This document shows, piece by piece, positions 9,401 to 17,335 of a stretch of 17,335 bases of DNA. Each line of letters begins with the position of its first letter. Position 1 is the first letter of the stretch. The DNA lies in NCBI GenBank assembly GCA_900642245.1, contig CAAAJI010000051.1:240486-257820 (forward strand). Direction: 5' to 3'. The notes below the pieces were generated by a model. The model saw nothing but the letters and a program-made list of their open reading frames with translations. It was not told the DNA's origin and ran no database searches. The stretch is from Fragilaria radians (lineage: Eukaryota > Bacillariophyta > Fragilariophyceae > Fragilariales > Fragilariaceae). The position numbers and the translations under genes were made by a program.

Positions 9401-10379
9401 CCTACCTAGATGCATCATTCGAGGCGTGACAGCGAAACTTGCCTGAGACGACTTCATTGTTGTATATGAATTACTGACAAAGTTCATGCATTTTATTGGA
9501 AACAAAGGAATGTAGAGCGTTGTCTCGAAATGAGGTTACTGGGTAGCCTAATCAGTTTGTGTGTTGCACGACATTTCAGAATATTCCTTCCATTATATTG
9601 AAACAAAGTTGTCTCCCTTTTTCGATACTTATTGACAATTAATAGACAGAAAAGTAAATGTTCAATCTTACTGCTAACGTGTTGATGCATGCGGTCAACC
9701 CAAATGAGTTTAAGGCTTCTTCACTAAATCTGAAGACGAGAATTACTTTGTGGTCAACAATTCGAAGTAAGGGGAAGGTGAAGCAAACGATAAGCACCGG
9801 ATGTAACCATTTTTTCCCTTTCGGTCCTAAACTTGAGTCCAATGCCGTCAATTTACTCTCTTGGAGACATTTCAATTTGACAATCAATGAGAAGCCAGCG
9901 CTATTGATTACTCGTCAGTATCACAAGGAAGTGAAATTCGGGATCAAGAATAAACCGTAAGTGAATGAAACTCCAAATTCATTAGTATTGCAGCATAATA
10001 TATAATCAAGGATTATTTGATCCGCTTGAATAGTTGAAATCTAATAAAAAGGATAAGAAAGTGCTAAATCATACTTTGTGCATTTTGTGGGACACCTAGA
10101 GTATGGTTGTGAAGGATGTAAGGAAAAATGAAATAGTGAAGAATGATAGAAAGAAGAGAAGGCCAAAACCACAAATAAATAAAGAAGGAAAAAAGAGATT
10201 GGGCCAAATTCCTACAGTTGATGGAGATCAGACTCTTGGACAAAGTACCTTGCAGCATCTGCATCATCAGCAAAGACATATTTACAAATTAGCCAGAAAA
10301 AACATGTTTTTACCCAAACAAAGAATATGGGACATTTTTTGAAGCAACACCAGAAGAAAATATTTGAAGCTTATATTAT
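6401..10379. other. Long AT-rich region with no recognised gene
   Basis: About 4 kb with only short open frames (all of 100 codons or fewer) that lack recognisable motifs. It contains the imperfect tandem repeat at 7490-7594. Between about 7866 and 8020 (+) there is a codon-like stretch with cysteine spacing (VCHYRNGDKCQF...DVC) ending at a TGA, possibly a decayed transposon or zinc-finger ORF. The 62-codon frame at 8993-8805 (-) and the 100-codon frame at 9658-9960 (+) have no support beyond being open; the 9658 frame also begins at a position where the opposite strand is open. Given the flanking remnants, most of this region is probably unrecognisable old mobile DNA. Confidence 0.5.
7490..7594. 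repeat. Imperfect two-copy tandem repeat
   Basis: Copy 1 (about 7490-7540) and copy 2 (about 7553-7594) share, in order, TGCAAGTG, TACAGCTT, CTGTGAT, TTAGGT and GATGAC. Small indels separate them, including about eight extra bases in copy 1 after TGCAAGTGT. A diverged local duplication is the simplest explanation. Confidence 0.65.
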
Positions 10380-10613
10380 TTGAAAATGTCATTTCACCAT
10401 GGTAAAAAGTAACAGAAGAACAACGTGTTACAATTTGTTTTAGAGAATTTGTAGATGCATGCCAATTTTCCAAATGTTTTGAAAGCATGGTTAACTTGGT
10501 CAAATATGTGCAGGATAAACTAGATGCACCGAAAGAAATTGTTTTGGGTTTATTAGATTCAGTTTTGTGTGAATTATGGCTTGACTTGAATTTAAAAACT
10601 AACCCACCTTCCT

Positions 10614-11118
10614 TTGCATTGCATTGTGTCTTTTCCTTCAGCAATGAGGTTGACATCCCAGGCAAACAATATAGTGCAGAACATCTCTGGGCAGAAGATG
10701 TTCAACCATGAGGAGTTTCTTGATGATGAAGGGCCACTAGGAAGTCACAGGATCAAAAATTTGGCGCAACACATGTTAGACCATGCGGATATTCAAGGAT
10801 GAAAAGGATATTTGTGGACAATGGAAGGGTAAGGGAAGTGTTTCAGATATGTGTGATCAGGTTGAGTTGTCTTCTCTGGATGCAAAGGTGGCTGAAAAGT
10901 TGTGTTTTGAGGGAGCATGCACTTACAAAAATTGTAATGAAGATGATGCATTTAAAAAATTCTGTTATCAATATTTTTTACTGACCATTGTTGTCCCTAG
11001 TACTAAAAAGAAGCTTCCAGAATTGGTAAGTTTAGTGTTGGGGCAGTCATTATTGTGGTGTGTCAACTCTGAGCTACATTCGGAGGATAGCAACAGTTCA
11101 CATTGCACGTCAACATAG
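10614..11118 (+). pseudogene. Tyrosine-recombinase-like remnant (Crypton/DIRS-type?), frameshifted
   Basis: Three overlapping frames together recall a tyrosine-recombinase-like family that I associate with diatom genomes. 10614-10802 contains GPLGSHRIKNLAQ, comparable to the HxxR box (GSHSIRK-like in my recollection), but the Arg position is Lys here. About 10770-10797, in another frame, reads FGATHVRPCGYSR. From 10798 the third frame reads DEKDICGQWKGKGSVSDM, then LDAKVAEKLCFEGACTY and VVPSTKKKLPE...SLVLGQSLLW, ending at 11118. The expected nucleophilic Tyr after VSD is replaced by Cys. The frameshifts and both residue losses mark it as dead. Lysine-rich frames upstream (10103-10342, and 10487-10711) may be its eroded N-terminal part. 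The family name is from memory and moderately uncertain; that this is a broken repeat-type ORF is better supported. Confidence 0.5.
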
Positions 11119-11658
11119 TGTGCAAAGAGGTGATTGAGAGGAAGTGGTGAAATCTGAATTGTTTGGGGCACTTTCAAGTCCCACCCCAAGGTCATTATGT
11201 GATCTTTCGGGGGAGTGTGGTGGGGTCTGAATTGTTGTAGCAAGATTTAACAAAATTTGTGATTTCTCATCTCAATTTTTCGTGCTTCTGGTGTAGCTCT
11301 AAAGTACACAATTATTTGGCTTAACATGCTACAGTTTTGTACTATGGGACTACGGGTTGTATTTCGACTTCATAGTTTCCATGTATCTCCACGATATCAA
11401 TGTTGTGATGAAGAAGTTTATTTTATTCATAGTAATTTAGAAGTTAACGAGAGCCGTAAACTTTGATCTTGGAGTTGATTCTATACAAGCGTTGCATCAG
11501 CCGCGACAGGTAAAACATAACGTTCGACAAGAACTAATGCCCTTTAGAAATTCTCGTGGCATATTAATAACTTTGCAGTGTTGTTCACTTCTTCTTTGGC
11601 AATCAAAACCGCGATGATCTTGGGAAACTTCGAAATCAATGAATGAAAGAATCAAGCT
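11119..11658. other. Noncoding stretch upstream of the mannosyltransferase gene
   Basis: No open frame or motif of note. The last 200 bases or so presumably carry the promoter and 5' leader of the gene starting at 11659. No TATA-like or repeated element stands out. Confidence 0.4.
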
Positions 11659-12912
11659 ATGGAGAAAAAGATGAGAGTTAATTACCTATTTCTCAAATGG
11701 AGCATTCCTTGTCTCGTAATTGTTTACCTGATGATATTTTTGCAGTTGAATGCAATTGAAAAATCAGAGCGGCTCCAGATAAGCGAGAAATTTCATCGTC
11801 AAAATCATAAAAATGAAACAAGAAGAGCGTTACATTTTCAAGGAAGTTTACCAAAGCAAAAAATCTCTTCATCCTTGGGTGCTTTCAATCGACTCTACAA
11901 AACCTCAGAGCGTCGAATTGAAACCAAGGAAATGCGAAAGACATATCACCCTGAAAGGGACAATACAATGCTGCAAAACTCTAGTTTTTTAGGAGCTGTA
12001 TTAATATTAGCGCCTCAAAGGAATGAGATCACCTTTTGGCATGATACTTCTAGATTCTGCTTCCTCATGAGAGTTGTCAGAAGTGTCGATAAGTTTTTGA
12101 ACCAGCGTTTTGGTCCTTATCCAATAATCATTTTGGTTGCAAAGGATCATGAATTGGATCCAAGAAAGGTTGATGGCCCGTATACTGAGCGAGACAAAGC
12201 CTTGATAAGATCTTGGGCTCCTAACTCTACTATTTTTTTCGAGGAAATCAATATGTACTCGGAAGATGCTTTAGAACCAGATACGACGGTCGAACAGATT
12301 CTGAAATGGCGTAAAGGAGAAGACGGGGCAACTGAAGGGCGGGATCTAGGGTATCAAAGTATGTGCCGTACATGGTCAGGGCGCATTCAAAACATGGACT
12401 TTTTGAAATCGTACACTTTTTATCTACGTATGGACGATGATTCTTTGTTTACATCCGAACTTCCCTTCGATCCATTCAAAGAAATGTTGACGAATAATAT
12501 GGACTACATTTGGAGAAGAAATAGCTTCGAAAGATGGGGTGTGGATCAAATCGCTGAGTTGATCTCTTCACATCAGGAGTTGATGCAGAATAATATGTTC
12601 ATGATTGGGGATACTTACCATGGTACAGAGCCGTACAACAATTTTCATATCTCTCGTACCTCATTTTGGGCATCTCCATCGTGGCAATTGATTTGGAACA
12701 AAATGAATGAAAATCACTTTTTCTTTAAGTTTCGATTAGGTGATGCGAACGTTCATGCTGTAGCAATCATGATGATGCCGGAGAGCAAGATAGCCGTTTG
12801 GTCCACATTTCCATACGCTCACAACTCCAATGATATGGGAACTGTCTGGGCTCCAATTGAATGGAAAAATGAATGTGAATCTGCGTCATCCAATTTCAGA
12901 ATGACTGGCTAG
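11659..12912 (+). CDS. GT15-like alpha-1,2-mannosyltransferase (KRE2/MNT1 family), type II membrane protein
   Basis: An intact intronless 417-residue protein. Residues 14-31 form a signal-anchor helix after a short basic tail, followed by a polar stem (about 35-105) and then a catalytic domain, the usual layout of Golgi glycosyltransferases. KRE2/MNT1 enzymes add alpha-1,2-mannose from GDP-mannose to protein- or lipid-linked glycans. Family blocks in order: HDTSRFCFLMRVVRSVDKFLNQRFGPYPI region (128-155); GYQSMCRTWSG (231-241), equivalent to GYRHMCRF.SG; YTFYLRMDDDS (252-262), equivalent to YYWRVEPD; YNNFHIS (326-332); RLGDANVHAVAI (359-370), equivalent to RWGDAPVHS; and FPYAHN (384-389). Two sites differ from the fungal consensus: the EPD-type motif is DDD, and the glutamate of NFEI is His (NFHI). 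Acceptor specificity may therefore differ, or this may be a divergent algal clade. It is the only intact gene between the two SGNH-like copies. Confidence 0.85.
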   Translation: MEKKMRVNYLFLKWSIPCLVIVYLMIFLQLNAIEKSERLQISEKFHRQNHKNETRRALHFQGSLPKQKISSSLGAFNRLYKTSERRIETKEMRKTYHPERDNTMLQNSSFLGAVLILAPQRNEITFWHDTSRFCFLMRVVRSVDKFLNQRFGPYPIIILVAKDHELDPRKVDGPYTERDKALIRSWAPNSTIFFEEINMYSEDALEPDTTVEQILKWRKGEDGATEGRDLGYQSMCRTWSGRIQNMDFLKSYTFYLRMDDDSLFTSELPFDPFKEMLTNNMDYIWRRNSFERWGVDQIAELISSHQELMQNNMFMIGDTYHGTEPYNNFHISRTSFWASPSWQLIWNKMNENHFFFKFRLGDANVHAVAIMMMPESKIAVWSTFPYAHNSNDMGTVWAPIEWKNECESASSNFRMTG

Positions 12913-13699
12913 GAAAATTAATGATTTCTTTGGAATGTTCATCAAAAGGAATAATTGCTGAGTTAGTTTTATCACATCCTGCAACTCAAATACTTTGTTA
13001 AATTAAGTAAGTTTTCAAATTGTTGATTGCGTCATCACATTCGTCCGCATAAACTGCCATTATATTAACTTCAAGATTATAATGTTTAATCCAATGACAA
13101 GGATAAACTAAACCTCCTTTTAGCCCCTCTCCTTGTAATGCAGACACAGGCTTCTTACAAAATTCGTTTGCGTAGCCAGGTTTTCAATTTCAAAATCTAT
13201 CTTAATACATTCTTATTGCCATTTTTCTGTCTTTCAGTGGATGTTTCCTTATGTTCCTTTGAATTCTTTACAACATAACTTTCAAATTTCTGAATCAGAC
13301 ATATCATCATCAACTCTCTAGATTATCCATGCATTTGACCCATTCACCAAAAGTTTATGCAACAAAATGATATCGCTTTAGTTTAAGACTTGATTCGTTT
13401 TTAGATTTAGCAATGCGATAATGTCATTTAAATGATACCCAACAAATAAACAAACAGTAAAATTCAAAATGAATCAGTATCTTATCTCCATTGTTAATGT
13501 TGATCTTATATTTTGAATATCCCTTCCCAGATTCAGCAATTGCAGCACTAACATCATTGAACAATGCCATCATCTTCTTACACATTTTTCTAAAGGATTC
13601 TGCATCGTAATTTTCCTTTCATGTTAGCGTCTAATTGTACAGTCCGTCATCGTTGTGGCAAGAATGGTGGAGGAAGCCGCACAGTCACTGATTCAAATC
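12913..13699. other. AT-rich intergenic stretch, possible extension of retroelement debris
   Basis: Read on the minus strand this continues downstream of the gag remnant, but no protease, integrase or other pol motif can be read. A short minus-strand frame near 13580-13450 (AAIAESGKGYSKYKININNG) is not assignable. No host gene is visible. Confidence 0.4.
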
Positions 13700-14468
13700 T
13701 CATGATCGAATTCTCGATTCTTTACCAAAGAAAAATAAGAAGTTTTTGTAACTTAAAAATTTCCTTCACCTTTGATTTTGATTTTCGTAACACCATGAAG
13801 CAATTTGAATTCACAAGTCCCAGATTCTTGCAATACCCAATTTCCACATTTCGGAGTTTTCCTATAAATATCCTAGCCAACAACGCCTTTTTCTCACCTG
13901 ACTCATCAGTTTGCTTGGACAAACGTCTTTCAAATCTCAAATTCAACTCCTCCTTGAGCACTTCAATAGTTCACAAGGTTTCTTTGCTTCCAATGCGCTT
14001 ATCTTAACGTAACGTCTTTAGCTCATAGCTGCAGCTTAAGTTGTTCAATGCTTGAATCACAAATTAGTCATCCGTCATGCTTGAAGAATAATTCCAAATT
14101 TCCGGATCTTCATCTTTGCACAGTTTTCTCTTTCAGAACATTCTCTATGTGTTCACCAATGACGGGGCAGATGCTGGGAAATCTTTTCTTTTTACCTTTT
14201 CCCAAGCTAATGCTGCATTGTTAACATCATACTCCTTCGTCTCACAACTATAAACTGTTCCAAAAGCAATTTTTTGCTAAAATTACTTTCATTACCATCC
14301 AGTGAAAGCGATTTGATGCGTTGTTCAATCGCCCTCGTCATCTCCTTTCCTTCTTCCGTTTTTTTGCTTAGTCACATCTAAATGTTTAGGTATTGTTACC
14401 TTTCCCAGTAAGACATCCTTGATATCAGAGCATTTAGCCTTGACTACAAACATTTCACTCCATGAAGT
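13700..14468 (-). pseudogene. Ty1/copia gag remnant, multiply frameshifted
   Basis: On the minus strand, pieces matching copia Gag appear in the right order across different frames. First comes WSEMFVVKAKCSDIKDVLLG (from about 14462), followed by KVTIPK. Next, TVYSCETKEYDVNNAALAWE and SAPSL lie around 14250-14160. Then a short piece with ALNNLSCSYELK follows near 14050. Last, EELNLRFERRLSKQTDESGE leads into EKKALLARIF within the open frame 13961-13722. At the place of the CCHC knuckle (expected GKCRNCGKIGHKAKDC-like) the sequence reads GKLRNVEIGYCKN, so at least two Cys and the His are lost. Stops and shifts between pieces rule out a functional Gag. No LTRs were found. It is probably independent of the RT scrap at 6195-6400, 7-8 kb away with an intact gene between them. 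Confidence 0.7.
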
Positions 14469-14996
14469 CTATTCTTCCTGATAAGTTAAGAAGAACAGAA
14501 AAGAACTAATTAAGCAAGCATTTAATGGAACACATGTCAGCCTGACTTTCAAACAGCAATTAGCCAAAAAGAAGAAGTCACATGTTTATTCCTATCGTTT
14601 TAAACGTGGTACAACACCTCTTTACCCTTAGTTTGTAGTTTTTAAATTAACTGCAATAAAGCAATCATAAAAGAGCAGGACAAATTGATGGGGTTGCTTA
14701 TTTCAGCCTAGTTCACAAGTTTTGAAGCATCAAAAGTGATGATTTCTTCACTAAACTTCAATCTATGACACATTTTCTACAGGATTTCTATGTAGATGAT
14801 AGTAGCAATATTTTGACACATAGCTTGACTGCAGAAATCGGAAATTATACAATATGATTGGCTTAAAAAAGATAAACTGAAACGGGAGCTGACATAACAT
14901 AATACAACTTTGAATGGTAATATGCTAGGGTTAAGGCTCTCCTAGATTAATGACCCTGTTCCTCATTTGTGCATTAACATTTATTCCCCGTTTACA
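14469..14996. promoter_or_regulatory. Upstream region of SGNH-like copy B
   Basis: About 530 AT-rich bases before the start of copy B, without an open frame of note. It must contain that gene's promoter. I found no obvious similarity to the upstream region of copy A (beyond 4311), so the two promoters appear to have diverged or been displaced by insertions. Confidence 0.35.
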
Positions 14997-17131
14997 ATGG
15001 CCAGAGATAATGGCATTGACGATGAAGAGAACACGTCCGAGGCAGATCCAATTTATCGTGGACCTCTGTACAAAAAAGATCCAGAAGAAGTCAAACGACG
15101 AACTCTCATTCGAAGTTTACTTGCAATCCTTGTCATTTTAATCGCAATCGCATTTGTTGTGATCAATGGAAAGGAAGAGGAGGCTGCCACTGCTTCCGAA
15201 AATGCTAAAGAAAAAGTCCAGAAGATTCCAAAAGGTGTGTGTCCCAAACTTTGTCATGCTCGTTTGGAACAACGCAAGAAGCATCATGGCGGAGATCTAT
15301 TGAAAGCTAGTGATTTATTGCAGCAATTTGAAACTGCGAAGAGCCTTTTGATTGAAGATATAAAAGAAAAATATGGATCTTATTATGATAAAATCATGTT
15401 AAAAGATGGAAAGTGGAGAAAGGGTTTTACTGGAATCAATAGCAACGGAATTTCAGAAGAAAGATTTCGAAGGAAGTTAAAAATTAAACTCCTTGAAATG
15501 CAAGAAGCAATTCGAGAGGAAAATTCACATCTTGAGGGGTGTAATTGCAACGAGCTTTCGAGTTCTAAACAGAATAGGCGACTCGATCCTAAAACCTTGA
15601 CTCTTCCGGAGGTACCATTGACATACGCCAAATTTGTCTGGGCAACAGGAGGCCATAGTGCCGCAGCTGGTCATGGAAACCTATACAACGAGAGTTATAC
15701 GGCTTTCATGGAACGTGCGGTTAAGCCTGTGTTCCAATCAGTAGGCATTGAATTTGAGGGTCGGAACTATGCCATGGGTGGTATGCGCTCTGGGCCTGAA
15801 TTCGCTCTTTGCCAAGAGAGTATTTTTGGTTTAGATGGTAAGATGGTTTAAATGTATCCAACGGCACTTCTATTTTGAACCAGATCATAATATACTTTCT
15901 TTCTTCTCTATAGCTGATGTGATTTCTTGGGACTTTGGCATGACTGATGCTGGACCTCATGAATACAAGCAGCGACTTTACATGACCAGGGGGGGAATGC
16001 ATCCAAATCGTCCTGTCTTAGTTGGTGTCAACAGCGATGAGGATTCAAGGATAGATATTATGAAGGAAATGGAAGATATGGGATTAACTACGTTTTATCT
16101 GAAACAAGAAGTATACAATAGTATGACAGACCCTCTCCCAGATATGCTCGGAATGACTCAGGAACAAATCGATAATGTGCCAGAATACGTCAGGTATTTC
16201 AAATGTAAGGAGCAAATAGAGAAAGGGGATCCTGGATGTGATGCAAATAAGTACAATGAGGCACTTTGCTCAAATCGACTGCATAAGGCATCATGGCATC
16301 CAGGGTGGAAAGCAATGGCTCTCGATGGATACTTGATGGCATTCTTCCTTTTGGACAGTTTACATGCAGCGATAGAGGAGATCACGGAAGACAATCACCC
16401 TCGATTGTTATTTGACTTGAAGGCCAAGGAAGACGCTGACTATGAAACGTTTGGTGAGCATAAGATCCCAAAGCGGTCAATTCCAAATTTCTTGGATGAC
16501 TCATTGGTCGAATTTATTGACCCAGATTTGATTCATCGGCAGCCTTTGATCTGTCACACAGCCCTGACTCCGTCACAAGCTCGATACGATGGGTTATTAA
16601 CTGAAACTAGTGAAAAAATTGGGATCTTAGATTATGAGAAAGGAATCCCCTTTGAAGATGCTTCAGAGCAAAAGACAAAAGATGGTATGATGCGTTTAGT
16701 TTGGGATCCTCACGAACGAGGCCCATCATGTCCTGTACTAACAAAAGTGGATTTTAAAGATTTTTTTTATGCCAATGAGCTGGACGGTTGGACAAAATTA
16801 GAGATTCCTAATGATTCAGAGAAAAATGTATACAAATTGTTTTCAGAGCCCAAGGGATTGATAATGATTTGCTTCATTCTTTGCGATTGGGGCAAGTGCC
16901 CCCCTGGTGACATTAGGGAAGAGGCTCTAGATGATGGTCAACTGAAAATCAGGATTAATGGGATTCCGGTAGTGTCTTTGACTAAGGCTGCAGAGTGCGC
17001 ATTTGGCAAAGCATCAAGATGGATATTTCTTTAAAGCAGAAAACAAGAAGTTCACCTTTGAAGCTTTAGTTGAACCCACTACATCTGAAACAAAACACTA
17101 CACAAGAATTACTTCAATTATTGTCTTCTAA
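14997..17131 (+). CDS. SGNH/GDSL-hydrolase-like type II membrane protein, copy B, with C-terminal frameshift
   Basis: Exon 1 is 14997-15837 and exon 2 starts at 15914; the 76-bp intron has a GTAAGA donor and a CTATAG acceptor and splits the Ala281 codon. The ATG sits in a good context (ACAATGG); an upstream in-frame TTG at 14967 is ignored. As read, the protein is 653 residues and stops at 17034. One extra G at about 16999 separates Cys642 from HLAKHQDG, which continues in the next frame to TAA at 17129-17131 and matches copy A through RITSIIVF. Removing that base would give about 685 residues. Layout: acidic cytosolic tail; membrane helix about 38-57; then VCPKLCH and a charged helical stretch. 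The catalytic-like domain has GHSAAAGHGN (219-228, candidate S221), NYAMGG (257-262), DVISWDFGMTD (282-292) and KASWHPGW with H409, analogous to SGNH blocks I, II, III and V. The C-terminal module (about 555-685) has paired cysteines (CDWGKC) and looks beta-rich. Substrate unknown; an esterase or deacetylase role at a membrane or the cell surface is inference. Confidence 0.8.
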
Positions 17132-17335
17132 AGCTAAGAATGGTACAAAAGGGATGGGAATAGTTTCAAAAAGTTATTTCAACTTCCAACATTGTATCTT
17201 GTCTCAGGCTTTAGAGACTTTCAGGTCAAACTGAAGTTTTCTGATGACTCATACTTAAGAGATTTACAAAAATGATTAACGTGATTTCACCTTCTGATGC
17301 TTCTGTAGTTGAATGAATATAAATTGTACGAAATT
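17132..17335. other. 3' flank of copy B to window end
   Basis: About 200 AT-rich bases without an open frame. They presumably hold the 3' untranslated region of copy B. No further gene starts before the window ends. Confidence 0.4.

Noticed and set aside
9658..9960. 100-codon frame on + strand starting with ATG
   Set aside because: No family resemblance, no targeting signal, and the opposite strand is also open here. It may be real but cannot be supported from sequence alone.
13621..14007. 128-codon frame on + strand
   Set aside because: Mirror of the copia gag remnant on the - strand, where EELNLRFER-type Gag sequence is readable.
6195..14468. RT scrap and gag remnant as one copia element
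   Set aside because: Both are on the - strand, but they are more than 7 kb apart with an intact + strand gene and an unrelated recombinase relic between them, too far for one element of normal size.
15835..15913. Second open frame of copy B starting at 15835 as a separate gene
   Set aside because: The first 79 bases are mostly intron. A GTAAGA donor at 15838 and a TATAG acceptor at 15913 join it in frame to exon 1, matching the intron of copy A.
1..17335. tRNA, rRNA or CRISPR features
   Set aside because: No cloverleaf-like B-box sequence, rRNA segment or regularly spaced repeat array was seen by eye; tRNAscan would be needed to exclude a tRNA fully.

Overview
The window looks like nuclear DNA of a diatom or closely related photosynthetic stramenopile. 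It is AT-rich, its genes are short with few GT..AG introns (76-124 bp), one small protein has a signal peptide ending in an ASAF-like motif (the plastid-import signal of algae with red secondary plastids), and the decayed transposons resemble families I know from diatom genomes. No organism name can be proved from the sequence alone.

Layout. 106-1149 (-) is an intact tRNA pseudouridine synthase of the TruA/PUS family. It is divergently transcribed from 1397-2105 (+), a two-exon gene for a small plastid-targeted protein of unknown function; their shared 5' region holds a perfect 16-bp palindrome. 2193-4311 (-) and 14997-17131 (+) are two paralogues of one algal family: single-pass type II membrane proteins with SGNH/GDSL-hydrolase-like blocks. 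They lie head to head about 10.7 kb apart and share one phase-1 intron at the same codon. Both carry a lesion in the C-terminal module: an in-frame TAG in the left copy and a single extra base in the right copy.

The space between the paralogues is mostly a transposon graveyard. Going right it holds a poly-C and telomere-like patch (4488-4568), a MULE transposase pseudogene (4667-5960, -), a scrap of Ty1/copia reverse transcriptase (6195-6400, -), several kb of AT-rich DNA with no recognisable gene, a tyrosine-recombinase-like remnant (10614-11118, +), one intact gene for a GT15-like alpha-1,2-mannosyltransferase (11659-12912, +), and a Ty1/copia gag remnant (about 13700-14468, -).

The genes do not form an evident pathway. 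The intact mannosyltransferase and the membrane-anchored SGNH-like proteins could all act in the secretory pathway or at the cell surface, but that is inference from topology. The most noteworthy points are the paralogue pair with independent breaks in the same C-terminal module, the plastid protein, and the altered motifs of the mannosyltransferase.
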